DNA of 64,000 nt from Aurantiochytrium sp. KH105 (Eukaryota > Sar > Bigyra > Thraustochytrida > Thraustochytriidae). This document shows positions 46,954-59,161 of this stretch, one piece after another (the first letter of the stretch is position 1; the number at the start of each line of letters is the position of its first letter). The translations under genes were made by a program, and so were the position numbers. The notes beneath the pieces were generated by a model. The model had not been told where the DNA came from. It saw only the letters and a program-made list of their open reading frames with translations, and did not search any database. Where the stretch lies: contig BGKB01000070.1 in the NCBI GenBank assembly GCA_003116975.1, positions 278,920 to 342,919 on the forward strand, written 5' to 3'.

Positions 46954-47754
46954 GAGCTGAGGCGAGGTTCGGCCTGGGACTTTTTATATAATGATACGAA
47001 AAAGAAAAGAATAGAAAAGAAAAGATAGATTTGACATGAAGACTTTTACGCTCCAGTGCTTTACCATATCGCCCGTGCAGCTGCTAAGGTCTCTCGACGG
47101 TTGCAAGCCCTTTTTCCTATGAAGACTTTTACGCTCTAGTGCTTTACTATATCGCCCGTGCAGCTGCTGAGGTCTCTCGACGGTTGCAAGCCCTTTTTCC
47201 TTGTACATCATCTGTCTTGGTTGAAAGGCCTGGCCCCCTCTCTGTATCAGGTATTCTTGTTCGCAATAAGGACGACGCAGCAAGGCGTCAAACGCGCCCC
47301 AGTCTCAACGGCAAGAAACGCGTACCAAGGCTTTTCCTCGATTGCCACCCGATGAATGCTCCAGACGCATTGGTGAGAATACGTGTGGGGAAGAAAAGGG
47401 TTTTCTTGAATGCCTCGGGCTGTCTCATTGACGAGAATAGGTGCTAAGAATAAGAAAGAGTTTTGTTTTGGTCGCCTGTGTCGCGCTGCGCTGTTCACAT
47501 TCCATTCCAGAAATGAATCAATCTCGGAGTCAGATTGCTTGATCGTGAAGCATGTTTCTGAAGAAGATGAATGACGTTTAGATACAACAAATAAAAGTTC
47601 AAAGACCGCTGGTAGGGAGCTGTGCCTCGCAAGCAAGAACAAGCGCACTGTTGTGAAGTGTAACCTTGGTCTGAATGTACACGGCCGTCACCGCGAGACG
47701 CTCCTTATAATTCTCTCTCTCTGTTTCTCTCTGTATTTCACGATCGCAAAAAGT
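46954..47754. other. Convergent intergenic region with an 83-bp tandem duplication
   Basis: This stretch lies between the 3' ends of the isopropylmalate dehydrogenase gene and the 47755-48150 gene. It is A-rich at about 46985-47030. The duplication at 47036-47201 is listed separately. Remaining frames have no recognisable content. Confidence 0.6.
47036..47201. repeat. 83-bp direct tandem duplication
   Basis: Copy 1 is 47036-47118 and copy 2 is 47119-47201. They differ at only about three positions (CTCCAG/CTCTAG, TACCAT/TACTAT, GCTAA/GCTGA), so the duplication is recent. It sits 80-250 bases after the isopropylmalate dehydrogenase stop, probably in its 3' UTR or just beyond. Confidence 0.92.
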
Positions 47755-48150
47755 TCAGTCATGGTCCGCGATGGCGATGCAGGGGTTTTCGAGATGATCT
47801 TCGTCGTCGTCTGCGGGCGTCAGCTCCTGCACGGAGGGAAGACTCGACGCCGAGGGCGATGAGCGCGCGCGGGTGGTGAGCGCAGCAAGCTGGCTCCGCA
47901 GTTTGCCGAGGTCCATGGGCACGGGCGTGCCGCGGCGCTTGCGGAACCGGATCTGGCCCTGGCTGGAGCTGCGCACGGGCGGCACGACCATGACCTTTTC
48001 GCCGCCGAGGAGCAGCTCGTCCTGTTCCTGCGGCGTGAACCCTCTGATCTCCGACGCGGACGCGTGTCTTCGCACGGCCTCGGGCCGCTTGCCGCCGGCC
48101 TTGCTGCCGCTGCTGCCGCTGCTGCTGCAGGTCGGGCTCATGATCGTCAT
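47755..48150 (-). CDS. Small basic Ser-rich hypothetical protein
   Basis: 131 residues. It is Ser-rich at both ends, with a more ordered middle: EIRGFTPQEQDELLLGGEKVMVVPP followed by QIRFRKRRGTPVPMDLGKLRSQL. No known domain is recognised. The RFRKRRG cluster could be a nuclear localisation signal. The non-random middle supports a real gene, but a shadow frame cannot be excluded. Confidence 0.45.
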   Translation of the reverse strand: MTIMSPTCSSSGSSGSKAGGKRPEAVRRHASASEIRGFTPQEQDELLLGGEKVMVVPPVRSSSQGQIRFRKRRGTPVPMDLGKLRSQLAALTTRARSSPSASSLPSVQELTPADDDEDHLENPCIAIADHD

Positions 48151-48910
48151 GTGCGCGCCGCGCCTGCGCCTCTTCGCCGCTCGCGCCGCGGGCTCCGTCT
48201 CGCGCGCAATCGCCTCTCCGCTCCTCCCTCCGCCGCCGCTCCGTCCCGCGCGCCCTCCGCGTTCGAGGTCTGCCTCTCCGCCGCGACGCGCGACTCGTCT
48301 CCGCCGCTTTTCCCTGCACCATTGGGCCGCTACTCTCCTTCCCCTTCCTTCCTTTCTCCCTTCCTTTCCCCCTTTCTCCCTGGGAGGGAAAGGTGTGCGC
48401 CCTCCTAGGTTTCCGGCTGCTTCGCACCTAGAATCCTCGCTCAGCGCGAGCAGCCGGGCCCGCTAGCCGGCGCCTAGGAGGCCGTACGGGCGCCAGCCAG
48501 GTCTGAAAGTACTCTCTCCTGCTTCCGTGCACGCGCTGCGCCGCCTTGCACTTCGCTCGCACTGGCTGTACCGTGCGCGCCGCGACTCCTCGCCACGCCC
48601 GGCCTCGCGCCCGGCCTCGCGCCTGGCGGCCGAGGCCGCGAGGTCGCGAGGGCTGGCGGCGGCGCGCTCGATCGGCGGAGGCGAGGAGGCTGGCGGGCAA
48701 GGGCGAGGACCTGAGGGAGGGGCCGTCTTGAGTGAAGGGAGGACGAGCAAGAATGAACGAACGAACGGCGTGCACGTGCCGCGCACACCGCGCCCACCGC
48801 CCGTGCCCGGCAGCAGCAGCTAGCGAGCGAGCCGCGGGGCGCCTTCGAGCCCGCGGCCCCGTGCGAGCTCGGCGCGTGTGCGCAGCGCCGCGCTGGGCTG
48901 CGTGCAGCCA

Positions 48911-48950
48911 GTGCAGTGCAGTGCAGTGCAGTGCAGTGCAGTGCAGTGCA
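48911..48950. repeat. (GTGCA)8 pentanucleotide repeat
   Basis: Eight uninterrupted GTGCA units, followed by a degenerate unit and one more copy. Confidence 0.93.
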
Positions 48951-49417
48951 AAGCAGTGCAGGAGCAGGGTATGGCGGCGCGCTTGGGACGCCATGGCACG
49001 AGCGCTGCTGCTGGCCCGCGGCGCACTTCGACGCACCGCGGACGCCGCCCGCCACCGGTGCCATCCATGGCACGGGCTCCCAGCCGCGGCGCCGCGGGCC
49101 AGGGCCGTCAAGCGCCGCGAGCGAGCGTTTGAGCGTGCGAGCAAGCGACGCCCTGCCTGCCTGACTGACCAGCGGCCATTGCGGAGAGGAGTGGTCGTGA
49201 AGCGGACGGAGGTGCTGACCAAGCAGGCCGAACGTGACGGTAGATGCGCTGCAGCGCAGCTCGTCGCGCAATCGCTAACGAGCACGGCCCGCTGGTGTGG
49301 TCTGGTTTGTTTCGGTCTGGCCTGAACAAGAGGGGGAGGGTTTCGCAAGCCCGGTCGACCTCTCGGACTCGCGATCGCGCATCGCTTGCAGAGAGTGGAC
49401 CAGCACGCATCTTTGAA

Positions 49418-49535
49418 TGGCTTGTGGCTGGTGGATTTGGCTTGTGGCTGGTGGTAGTGGTGGCGTGTGGCTGGTGGATTTGGCTTGTGGCTGGTGGTAG
49501 TGGTGGCGTGTGGCTGGGGGTAGTGGTGGCTGGCC
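49418..49535. repeat. 43-bp minisatellite rich in TGGCTGGTGG
   Basis: A 43-base unit built from GGCTTGTGGCTGGTGG and TAGTGGTGGCGTGTGG modules is repeated about 2.7 times. Its internal sub-repeats suggest slippage. No coding role is seen. Confidence 0.8.
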
Positions 49536-49648
49536 CCAAGCCTTGTCAGTCACGCACATGATCATCATCATGGCAATCCAAGTCGTCGTCGTCGTCATCA
49601 TCATCATCACAAATTGGTTGTTTTATAGTATGTTACGCTTCGTTCGAC

Positions 49649-51592
49649 TCACATGAGGAGGCAGCCACCGCCGCCGTCGGCATCCTCAGCCTCGTCCTCG
49701 TCCTCGTCGTCCTCAGCGAAGCCGGCAGCCACGGTGACCCTGTCGAGAAAAGATCGCGAGGGGGAGACCTGCGATTGCGGTCGGGCAGCCTGGACCAAGG
49801 CCAGGTCTTCGAGCTGGGGGTACCGAGGTGCGTCCCCGCTGCGCAGAGGCTGCGCAGGGACCATAGCCACTCCTTTGGAGCGCGGGGTGTCTTTGGGCAT
49901 CGAGGAAATAGAGGAGAATCCGCGAGTATCCTGGGACTTCTCCTCCTTCTCCTCGACGATCTCGAACGAGGAGGATGTAGGGGCTGCGACAACAGAAGGG
50001 ATACGCGGCGCGCGGCGCGGGCAGAAATCGTACGAGCGTTCGAGAATCTCGCGCACCACTGTTTTGATGCTTTCCACGCCCTCAAAGCTGGCGAGCGCAG
50101 TGCCGAGCTCCACGAGACAGCGTTGCAGGCGAATAATCACCGAGGCCGGAAGCACAGCCCGGAGAGGGGCGTCCGACGATGAAGTCGAAACGAAGAATTG
50201 CTGCTGCTGCTGCTGCTGCATTTTCGCCTCGCCATCGTCCTGGCCCTTGGCGTTCTCCGCGTCGGCAAGCCCGACCCTCTTGAGCCCCTCCATCCAAAGC
50301 TCGCGCTGCGCCTGCGCGACATTACGCAGGTTTTCCTCCGAACGCGCTTGGATGCCTTCAAACTCGGCGAGACGACGCTTGATCTCTTTCAGCTCACTCG
50401 GGGCCTCATCTCCATACAGACGCAAATGCTCGTCCAGCTCCTCTCGCTTGGTCACGATGCGCCGCGCCGCCGTTTCGTTGCGTTCCTTTTGAAATGTGAT
50501 AAAGTCTGCAAGACTCTTGGCCAACTGAGGAATCTGCTTGATCACAGTTTGTGCTGCGCTGCGCGCCACGGTGCTCCTGTGATTCGACCCGCTCTCCAAA
50601 GAGAGGCGCATGCCGCCTTCCAGCGCCGTCAGAGCACTCTTGACCACAATGAGCAGGTGCTCATGCACGCGAGCGCTCTTGCGCGTATTTCCAAGAAAGG
50701 CGCTCGCGCGATCGTGCGCCTGCCGAAGACGTCGACGCTCGGCGAGAAGTGGAGCCACTTCGGGAGTCGGGTCCATGACCACGTCCAAGCACAGTGAAAT
50801 GGCGTTCGTGTTGTTCACGCTCTTGTCCTGAGTCGCCTTTTGAAGCGCGCCGGCCACCTTGGCATCTTGCTGCGCCAGAGCATCGGCGGCCTCCTTCAAC
50901 GCGTTTTCTCGAGCGGTCAGATCCGCGCGCCGCACCACAATGAGCTTGCCGACCTCGTTTTTGACTTCGGTCATGCGCTCCTCGCAGGTCCTCGCAAGCA
51001 TCTGGGCTTCCTCGCTGGCGCGGTTCGCAGCGGCGAGTGCGCGAATACTTTCGCGGCAAATTTTCGAGTGGATGTTGATGAGCTGCATCGGCGAAAGTTT
51101 TGAGTTTTGCAGCTCGGCTTCCATCTCGAGTGTGTTGGCGCCCTCGGGGATCATTTCCCGCGCCCGCAGCTTTTCTGCTGCCTCGGTCATGGTCCAAATC
51201 GCATTGGTGGCAAACTTGGCCACTGCTTGTTTCTCCGCATACGGCATTTCACTCTCGCCAAGTTTGGCGCGGAGAGAATCCAGCGGCTTGCTCAGCTGGT
51301 CCTGGACAGGACCTGGTTGCACACGAAGCATGGAAAAGAACTCTTTCGAGTTCCACGGCGCCTCGGGTGCACTGCCGCGACCCCACGCATTCGACGTCAC
51401 CCCAGCCAAGAGTGCCTCCGTTGCTTGAGTCTGGCCATCGTATGAGATGACGCGCCGCCTTTTTTCCGAGATTTTTGCGTCTTCGGTCTTGGTCTGCGAA
51501 GATGGAATCGCGCTCGAACGCGATGGACTTGCGGACGGAGAGTTCGAGGTCCGAAACGCCATCAGAATATCGTTCGTAAGGCTACGCTTCAT
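49649..51592 (-). CDS. Helical/coiled-coil protein with C-terminal CaaX box (CLLM)
   Basis: 647 residues. After a Ser-rich N-terminus, residues about 85-440 are almost entirely helical and charged with coiled-coil stretches (SEEAQMLARTCEERMTEVKNEV, ELKEIKRRLAEFEG). A short Gln run, a folded-looking helix pair (VIIRLQRCLVELGTAL) and a disordered Ser/Pro-rich tail follow. An acidic run leads into GGGGCLLM at the very end. C-a-a-M is a classic farnesylation signal, so the protein is probably lipid-anchored. I do not recognise a family. A membrane-tethered scaffold is plausible. Confidence 0.75.
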   Translation of the reverse strand: MKRSLTNDILMAFRTSNSPSASPSRSSAIPSSQTKTEDAKISEKRRRVISYDGQTQATEALLAGVTSNAWGRGSAPEAPWNSKEFFSMLRVQPGPVQDQLSKPLDSLRAKLGESEMPYAEKQAVAKFATNAIWTMTEAAEKLRAREMIPEGANTLEMEAELQNSKLSPMQLINIHSKICRESIRALAAANRASEEAQMLARTCEERMTEVKNEVGKLIVVRRADLTARENALKEAADALAQQDAKVAGALQKATQDKSVNNTNAISLCLDVVMDPTPEVAPLLAERRRLRQAHDRASAFLGNTRKSARVHEHLLIVVKSALTALEGGMRLSLESGSNHRSTVARSAAQTVIKQIPQLAKSLADFITFQKERNETAARRIVTKREELDEHLRLYGDEAPSELKEIKRRLAEFEGIQARSEENLRNVAQAQRELWMEGLKRVGLADAENAKGQDDGEAKMQQQQQQQFFVSTSSSDAPLRAVLPASVIIRLQRCLVELGTALASFEGVESIKTVVREILERSYDFCPRRAPRIPSVVAAPTSSSFEIVEEKEEKSQDTRGFSSISSMPKDTPRSKGVAMVPAQPLRSGDAPRYPQLEDLALVQAARPQSQVSPSRSFLDRVTVAAGFAEDDEDEDEAEDADGGGGCLLM

Positions 51593-53011
51593 CTTGCGCG
51601 TCTCTTATCCCTTGCCTGTGTCAACGCGCTGTTCGACGCAGCGGCAACCCTGCTCGCGTACCGCCTCACCGCCAGCACAACCCCCACCACCGCCACCACC
51701 GGCTGCTGCTAATCCTTTTCCCGACGCCGGTCTTGAGCGTGCGCGTCGGGCCGTACGTGCGCAAGCAGTGAAAACTTCTTGCCACCGTCGCGCCGGGAGA
51801 CAGAGCAGCGAGACGAGACGAGACGAGACGAGACGAGGTCGCGCACCTTGCGCTCACCGCCCCGTTGCCGATGCCGCACTTGCTGTCGCGAGCCTGCGCC
51901 GCCGCGCGAGAACCTTGTCTGTGCAAGCGTGAGCTCCAGTTGGTCGCTGGGCCTTTCCGGATTTGCTGTTGACGCAGAGGCCGTTTCGCCTTTGCCCGGG
52001 TCTGGTGTGAGATTTCAAGACGCTCCTGACATAGGCGGATTCTACAAGACTACGCGCATCTTTCGAATCAAAGAGAATTCGCCGTGCCATCGTCATGGGT
52101 GACGAGGAGCTGGAGGATCCTCGTCCATCGGTGCTGATTACAGAACTTGCGCTCTTTTCTGGGCCCACGACGAAACGAATGTGCAGGCTGTCTGCAGCGG
52201 GCTGCAGAAGAGGCCCAGAATTGAAGAGCACTAGCGGCAGTATTTCTCTTGTCGCCTGTCATCGGTCGCAGTCGCATGCACTGTCCGCCCGTGCTCCTGA
52301 CTTGCTTCGGTTCTTGGTGGGGAGGGGAATTGCGTGCTCGGCGGGCATGTCGGCGCATTGCGTGTCGATACATGCTGTACGGCAAATAGAGCAAAGGGGC
52401 GGGCAAAGCGAAGAACATGACCCCTGGTGAGCCACCGCTGACCGTGAAAACAACAATTGATGAGCGAAATGTATGGATTGCGTTTTAGAATACATGAAAT
52501 GGAAAGGACAGAGGTTTCTATTTATTGTGTGACGGCTGCCCCTGCACGCCCTTTCCGATTGCTTGAAGAGTTTTAAAAGTCTATACCTTTTGAAAACAAA
52601 ACAAGTAAGATGCGTGAGCAAGACTGGGCGAGCCGGCCGGCAATCAACTCACGATTTTCCCCCCAAAATATAAATTTAGAAAAGAAAAAAAAGAAGAAGA
52701 AGACACATTTTGTGTGCAGGCGCGCATGTCTTTTGCACCAATTTGCCTGCTTGAGTGGTTTGTCTAATCGCTTGTTTGCCCAGACGCTTGTTCGTCTGTG
52801 CGCTTTTCTTTCTTGCCAACCTTGCTATACTAGTTATAATACTAGTTAGAGGAGCGAAACGGTCAACTTCGGCTACATGTATAGCAAGTAGTATCAAATC
52901 AGAGTATGCTACACTACGAACCCAACCCAAAAGCACAGAGACCTCCATACCGGGAAGCAGGCGGGGCAAGCGCATGCTGTCTGACGAAGCGTCGTCGATC
53001 TAAAACAAACA
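51593..53011. other. Divergent intergenic region, no supported gene
   Basis: This spacer separates the starts of the CaaX protein (minus) and the 53012 coiled-coil gene (plus). It contains (AGACG)5 at 51811-51835 and an A-rich run at about 52676-52705. Frames of 116-125 codons at 51854-52430 show no family content. Confidence 0.6.
51811..51835. repeat. (AGACG)5 pentanucleotide repeat
   Basis: Five uninterrupted AGACG units about 220 bases upstream of the CaaX-protein start on the other strand. Confidence 0.92.
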
Positions 53012-54247
53012 ATGACAGCGACAATGGAGGAGGAGGCGCTCGCAGCGGCGGAGGAGCTCCTTGAACAGCTCGAAGCGAGCGAGGCGCGTCGACGTGACCT
53101 TGAACAAGAGCTTTTGACAACACGAAAACGGAACATTGACCTCGAACAAGATGTGCAAGACTTAACCGAATCGCTTCACCTCGCTGCAGAGCGGATTGCA
53201 AAAGAGGAAAATATGCGTGCTCGCGAAGTAATTTGCCGAGAAAAAGCAGAGCAAATTGCAAAAGAAGAGGCGAAACGAGCCGCCAAACTGCGCGAGAAAC
53301 TCGAGCGCACGAAGCGCAAGCTGTACGAGGCAATTAGCGGCCGCAAAGAGGCTTTGCGGGAGATCGAAACTTTGCAAACAGCTCTCGAGCAAGGAGACGA
53401 GTTCGCAGACGAAAAAGCTCGAGAGTCGCTCGCGCGTATTCTCCATGTCCACGAAGAGGTAGCTCTTGACAGTCTACCGACCTGTTCACCTCGCTCGTCG
53501 CAGGAACTCTTTTCAGAAGCCTCAAGCTCGCCTCCACGCCCAGTGTCACCGCCACCCCTGCCACAAAAGCCAGTCGAGCTGCTTCACCGACCCTTGCCTC
53601 AGAGGATGCCGCAGAGTGCTTCAGAAGAGGACGCAAGGCAAGCGAATGAGGCTTTACAGAGAGATTCCCGCCAAGAAGAAGACAAGCCGCAAAACTTTCT
53701 CAGTAGAGATGAAAAGGAAACGCCCAAAAGGAAAGGTGATCGACAACGGAGACGTCTTAAAGCACGATTTAGAAAGCTCTCGGTCGTGGATGAGAACGAG
53801 GATGAGAACAACGCAACCGATGTCAAGAGCGAGAATGAGCAACGCGAGAGGTGCGCTCTACTATCTGATCCAGCGGCCGCCTCTGCGCTTAATGATGAAG
53901 ACAACGACGTAACAGTCGATGCGGTTGAAGTGCTGTGTGGGGATCTCTGGGGAGAGCGCGTTCGTGTTGAACAAAAACCTGAAACTGACGACTCCATCTG
54001 TCGGCAAGTGCATGCCTGCGGTGATGCAAACTCATCAACTGCGAGTCGTCGTCATCGTCTTGAGAGCCTTGACACCTCGGAAAAGGCGCTGTCAACTCAA
54101 GGTCTGCACCTCTCAAAAATTCCACCACAGGCCCCTCCTGGAACGGCCGTGCCCTGGACCCCGCCAGCATCCATGTCGAAAAATCTTGCTGGTGGTGGAC
54201 GGCCTGCGGGATGGCTGTCGCAGCTGGATTGGGACACCGAGGCCTAA
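53012..54247 (+). CDS. Coiled-coil protein with Pro-rich segment, unknown function
   Basis: 411 residues. The first 145 form a strong charged coiled coil (ATMEEEALAAAEELLEQLE through KLREKLERTKRKL). A Pro-rich stretch (SPPPLPQKP, about 188-196, SH3-ligand-like), a basic patch (KRKGDRQRRRLKARFRK) and an acidic, Asn-rich tail follow. The C-terminus PAGWLSQLDWDTEA is distinct. No enzyme domain is visible. Codon use is less G+C-biased than in the FARSB gene next door, consistent with low expression. The frame is clean and there is no sign of introns. Confidence 0.7.
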   Translation: MTATMEEEALAAAEELLEQLEASEARRRDLEQELLTTRKRNIDLEQDVQDLTESLHLAAERIAKEENMRAREVICREKAEQIAKEEAKRAAKLREKLERTKRKLYEAISGRKEALREIETLQTALEQGDEFADEKARESLARILHVHEEVALDSLPTCSPRSSQELFSEASSSPPRPVSPPPLPQKPVELLHRPLPQRMPQSASEEDARQANEALQRDSRQEEDKPQNFLSRDEKETPKRKGDRQRRRLKARFRKLSVVDENEDENNATDVKSENEQRERCALLSDPAAASALNDEDNDVTVDAVEVLCGDLWGERVRVEQKPETDDSICRQVHACGDANSSTASRRHRLESLDTSEKALSTQGLHLSKIPPQAPPGTAVPWTPPASMSKNLAGGGRPAGWLSQLDWDTEA

Positions 54248-54895
54248 TTTTGTGTTTTCTTCTTCCTCGTCTTCTTCTTCGTCTTCTTCTTCTTCTTTCT
54301 TTTGTTCTGCTTTTTTATAAATCTACGTGCTTTGACATAGGCCTGCGCATGATGCTATCCTACCATGAGCAGAACCGATTGTATCGCTAGCGAATGCGAT
54401 TCTAAAGTACCCAGATACCAGGCACAGCATGCATTGGCTATTCTTAGAACGTACTTGCTTCACATACCGCGCGCCTTTTGTTCCCTTGGCCTACAACATG
54501 TCTTTACTTTGTCCTGGTTTTTAGACGTCGTCCATTATTTTATGCTGCCGCGAATGCGGAAATCCTAATGTAAACTATTCGCATTCTGACAGAGGACATC
54601 ATACATCGGAACCTAACCTAACCTACAAAACCTAACCCAAGGCACCCAATTTATAAAGAACACTAAATTCGCGACAACCAAACACGCTGCGGCGACACAT
54701 CATCAATCTTGCTTTGCATTGCTTCGCGTCGCGTTGCGTTGCTTTGCGCGGTGCGAGCTCGCGAAACACTCGGGGCGCGACAAGCACCTCGCTTAACCTC
54801 TTTCTCTCTTTCTCTCTCTCTCCCTTTCGTGCGCGCGACGCGAGTGCAGGACAGGGTCGCCGCCGCACCTTCTCGCAACACACCCAAAGGTCAAG
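54248..54895. other. Intergenic region, no supported gene
   Basis: This spacer lies between two plus-strand genes. A TTC/TCG pyrimidine tract lies at about 54258-54305, just after the coiled-coil stop. The promoter and leader of FARSB follow, with a CTTTCTCTCTCT run at about 54800-54828. Imperfect AACCTA repeats lie at about 54611-54641. Confidence 0.6.
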
Positions 54896-56767
54896 ATGCC
54901 CGTGGTGAGCGTGAAGCGCGACTCCCTCTTCCGGGAGCTGGGCAAGGAGTACACGGAAGAGGAGTTCGACCAACTCTGCTTCGACTACGGCATCGAGCTC
55001 GATGACGTCGAGGAGGAGGAGGGCGAGGTGATCTACAAGATCGATATTCCCGCCAACAGATACGACCTCCTGTGCCTGGAAGGTCTCGCGCGCGCGCTCA
55101 ACGTGTTCAACGGGAATGAAAAGCTGCCCGTCTTCAAGACGGTGGCCCCTGCTGACCCCGGCCCCACGCGGATCACTGTGCACAAGGAAACCCAGCAGAT
55201 TCGTCCCTTTGTGGTCTCGGCCGTGCTTCGCGGACTCAATCTCACCGAGGAGTCGTACCGGAGCTGCCTCGATCTCCAGGATCAGTTGCATCGGAACTTG
55301 TGCCGTCGGCGCACCCTGGTCGCAATTGGCACGCACGATCTCGACAACATCGAGGGCCCTTTCACGTACGAGGCTCTCGCTCCCGAGGACATTCGCTTTG
55401 TGCACCTCTTTGAGACCAAGGAGATGAACGCGCGCGAGATTCTCGACGACTTTCGGGTCAACCCGGAGCGCAGGGCGCTCAAGCCGTACACGGATATTAT
55501 TTACGACTCGCCCGTGTACCCGGTCATCTATGACAAAAACCGCCAAGTGGTCTCGCTGCCCCCGATCATCAACGGTTCGGTCTCCAAGATGTCCAAGGAC
55601 ACCAAGAACATGTTTATTGAGTGCACTGCCACCGACATGACCAAGGCTAAAATTGTGCTCAACACGATTGTTGCCATGTTCGCGCGTTACTGCGATACGC
55701 CCGAGTGCGTCGAGACTGTCGATGTGGTCTACAATGAGCCCGTGCTTCCGGGCGGCAGCACCGAGCCGATCTCGAACATGACGTGCCCAGACCTCTCGAC
55801 GCGTGCTGCCGATGCGGATGTTGCCCGCGTGCAGAGCACGATTGGCGCCGAAGTGCCCGCGCAGGACATGCGCCAGCTCGTTGAGCGAATGCAGCTTGGG
55901 CCGGCCACCCTCAACGACGACGAAACTGTACTGACTGTCACCGTACCCGTGACGCGTAGCGATATCTTGCACGAGGTCGACATCGCCGAGGATATCGCCA
56001 TCGCCTACGGCTACAATAACATTGTCAAGACGGTACCCGTTTCGCACCGTCCGGGCAAGGAACTCCCTGTGAACCTTTTGAGCGACCTCTTGCGTTACGA
56101 GATTAGCCGTCAAGGCTACATGGAGTGCATGACGCTTGGCTTGTGCTCTTTGGACGAGAACTTCAAGTATCTTAACCGCGAGGACCCGGGCAATCTTGCC
56201 GTGACCCTGGCAAACCCCAAGACCATTGAGTTCCAGTGTGTGCGCACCTCCTTGTTGCCTGGTGTGGTAAAGACACTGGGCGAGAACATGTCGCTCAAGA
56301 TTTCCGAGGGTATCCGACTCTTTGAAGTCTCTGATGTTGTCTTGCGTGACCCACGCACTCCTGGCGAGAAGGATATCGGCTGCCGGAACGAGCGCCACCT
56401 CGCCGCGCTGCACGCTGGCCTCGCTTCGAGCTTTGAGACCATCCACGGTCTTGTTGACCGTATCATGCAGGTTCTCTCTGTGGTCCCGGCCAAGGAGTAC
56501 TGCCCTGAGGCCCACGACAGCTCGCTGGTGCAGACTCTCATTTCCGACGGTGCCTCCATTGGCGAGTACAAGCTTGTGAGCCGTGACGAGGACCGCATGT
56601 TCTTCCCTGGCCGTGGTGCGACGATCATGTGGAAGCCCCACGACGCCACCGAGTACACCGAGCTTGGTTCCTTTGGCGTTCTCCACGTCGAGGTTCTGCA
56701 GAACTTTTCCATTCCGTTTCCCTGCACGGTTTTGGAGATGACCATCGAGCCTTTTGTTCGAGAATAA
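54896..56767 (+). CDS. FARSB: Phenylalanine-tRNA ligase beta subunit, cytosolic type
   Basis: 623 residues, the usual length for the archaeal/eukaryotic beta chain. The N-terminus MPVVSVKRDSLFRELGKEYTEEEFDQLCFDYGIELD is typical. IDIPANRYDLLCLEGLARALN, the B3/4 editing region (about 105-280), the B5 region (VTVPVTRSDILHEVDIAEDIAIAYGYNNI) and the catalytic-like core (GLCSLDENFKYLNRE, SLKISEGIRLFEVSDV) follow in order. With the alpha chain (not in this window) it charges tRNA-Phe and edits mischarged Tyr in the cytosol. ATG 54896 sits in a good context (AAGATGCCC). Strong codon bias indicates high expression. A 684-codon antisense frame is a by-product of that bias. Confidence 0.97.
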   Translation: MPVVSVKRDSLFRELGKEYTEEEFDQLCFDYGIELDDVEEEEGEVIYKIDIPANRYDLLCLEGLARALNVFNGNEKLPVFKTVAPADPGPTRITVHKETQQIRPFVVSAVLRGLNLTEESYRSCLDLQDQLHRNLCRRRTLVAIGTHDLDNIEGPFTYEALAPEDIRFVHLFETKEMNAREILDDFRVNPERRALKPYTDIIYDSPVYPVIYDKNRQVVSLPPIINGSVSKMSKDTKNMFIECTATDMTKAKIVLNTIVAMFARYCDTPECVETVDVVYNEPVLPGGSTEPISNMTCPDLSTRAADADVARVQSTIGAEVPAQDMRQLVERMQLGPATLNDDETVLTVTVPVTRSDILHEVDIAEDIAIAYGYNNIVKTVPVSHRPGKELPVNLLSDLLRYEISRQGYMECMTLGLCSLDENFKYLNREDPGNLAVTLANPKTIEFQCVRTSLLPGVVKTLGENMSLKISEGIRLFEVSDVVLRDPRTPGEKDIGCRNERHLAALHAGLASSFETIHGLVDRIMQVLSVVPAKEYCPEAHDSSLVQTLISDGASIGEYKLVSRDEDRMFFPGRGATIMWKPHDATEYTELGSFGVLHVEVLQNFSIPFPCTVLEMTIEPFVRE

Positions 56768-58600
<1,833 letters not shown>

Positions 58601-59161
58601 CCAGGGTTTGCTGGCCTGCCATTTGCGAGTAAAGTGTGTCCTCGCCTGGCTTTCGGTCGTGCACGAATCGGCCTGCTGGTCGTCGCGGCAAACGTCATGA
58701 TGCTATCGAGAACTAAGACGAAAATAAGAAACAAGATGATGGAAAATAAAGTTATCATCTTCTGTTCGGGTGCATTTTCCTCCCCTTTCCATCTTGACGA
58801 GAACGAACCAGTGCATATCGTCGATCTCAATTTCCCAGTTCACCGCAAATGTACCAATCTCGGCTGAGACGTCAAAAGAAGATACCCTAATTCTGCAAGA
58901 AAGCGAATCTTACGCACTGTCAAAACTGTAATTGAAATGTTTATCTTTTATGGTAAACCGTCGTATGCGGAAGCATCGTTTACAGTGCTAGAAGCCTCGT
59001 AAGCGACGAAAGATTCTTCTTTGTATCAGACACAACGACAGTAGTGGTAGACTGGAAGGAAAGAATGGAAAAGACCTTTTGAGAGTCTACAAAACCCCGA
59101 AGAATTACGTTGTTTACAGTGATTTTCCTTTATCCCCAGACGCCGCTCGTTAAAGGGGGTA
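58601..59161. other. Convergent intergenic region
   Basis: This stretch lies between the 3' ends of RAB2 and the 7TM receptor gene. A-rich sequence with AATAAAG-like strings (about 58744) may supply polyadenylation. No gene is seen. Confidence 0.6.

Larger units (their letters stand above)
48151..49648. other. Intergenic region with two minisatellites, no supported gene
   Basis: Long open frames here (306 codons at 48428-49348 minus, 197 codons at 48732-49325 plus) overlap and reflect G+C-rich simple sequence. (GTGCA)8 lies at 48911-48950 and a 43-bp repeat at about 49418-49535. GTCATC/CATCAT runs at about 49562-49610 flank the 3' end of the next gene. Confidence 0.6.

Noticed and set aside
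48428-49348. 306-codon minus-strand frame upstream of the small hypothetical gene
   Set aside because: It is Arg/Ala/Pro/Ser-rich, overlaps plus-strand frames and the GTGCA repeat, and has no conserved block.
54632-56686. 684-codon open frame antisense to FARSB
   Set aside because: It mirrors the highly biased FARSB codons. It has no recognisable domain and FARSB is unambiguous.
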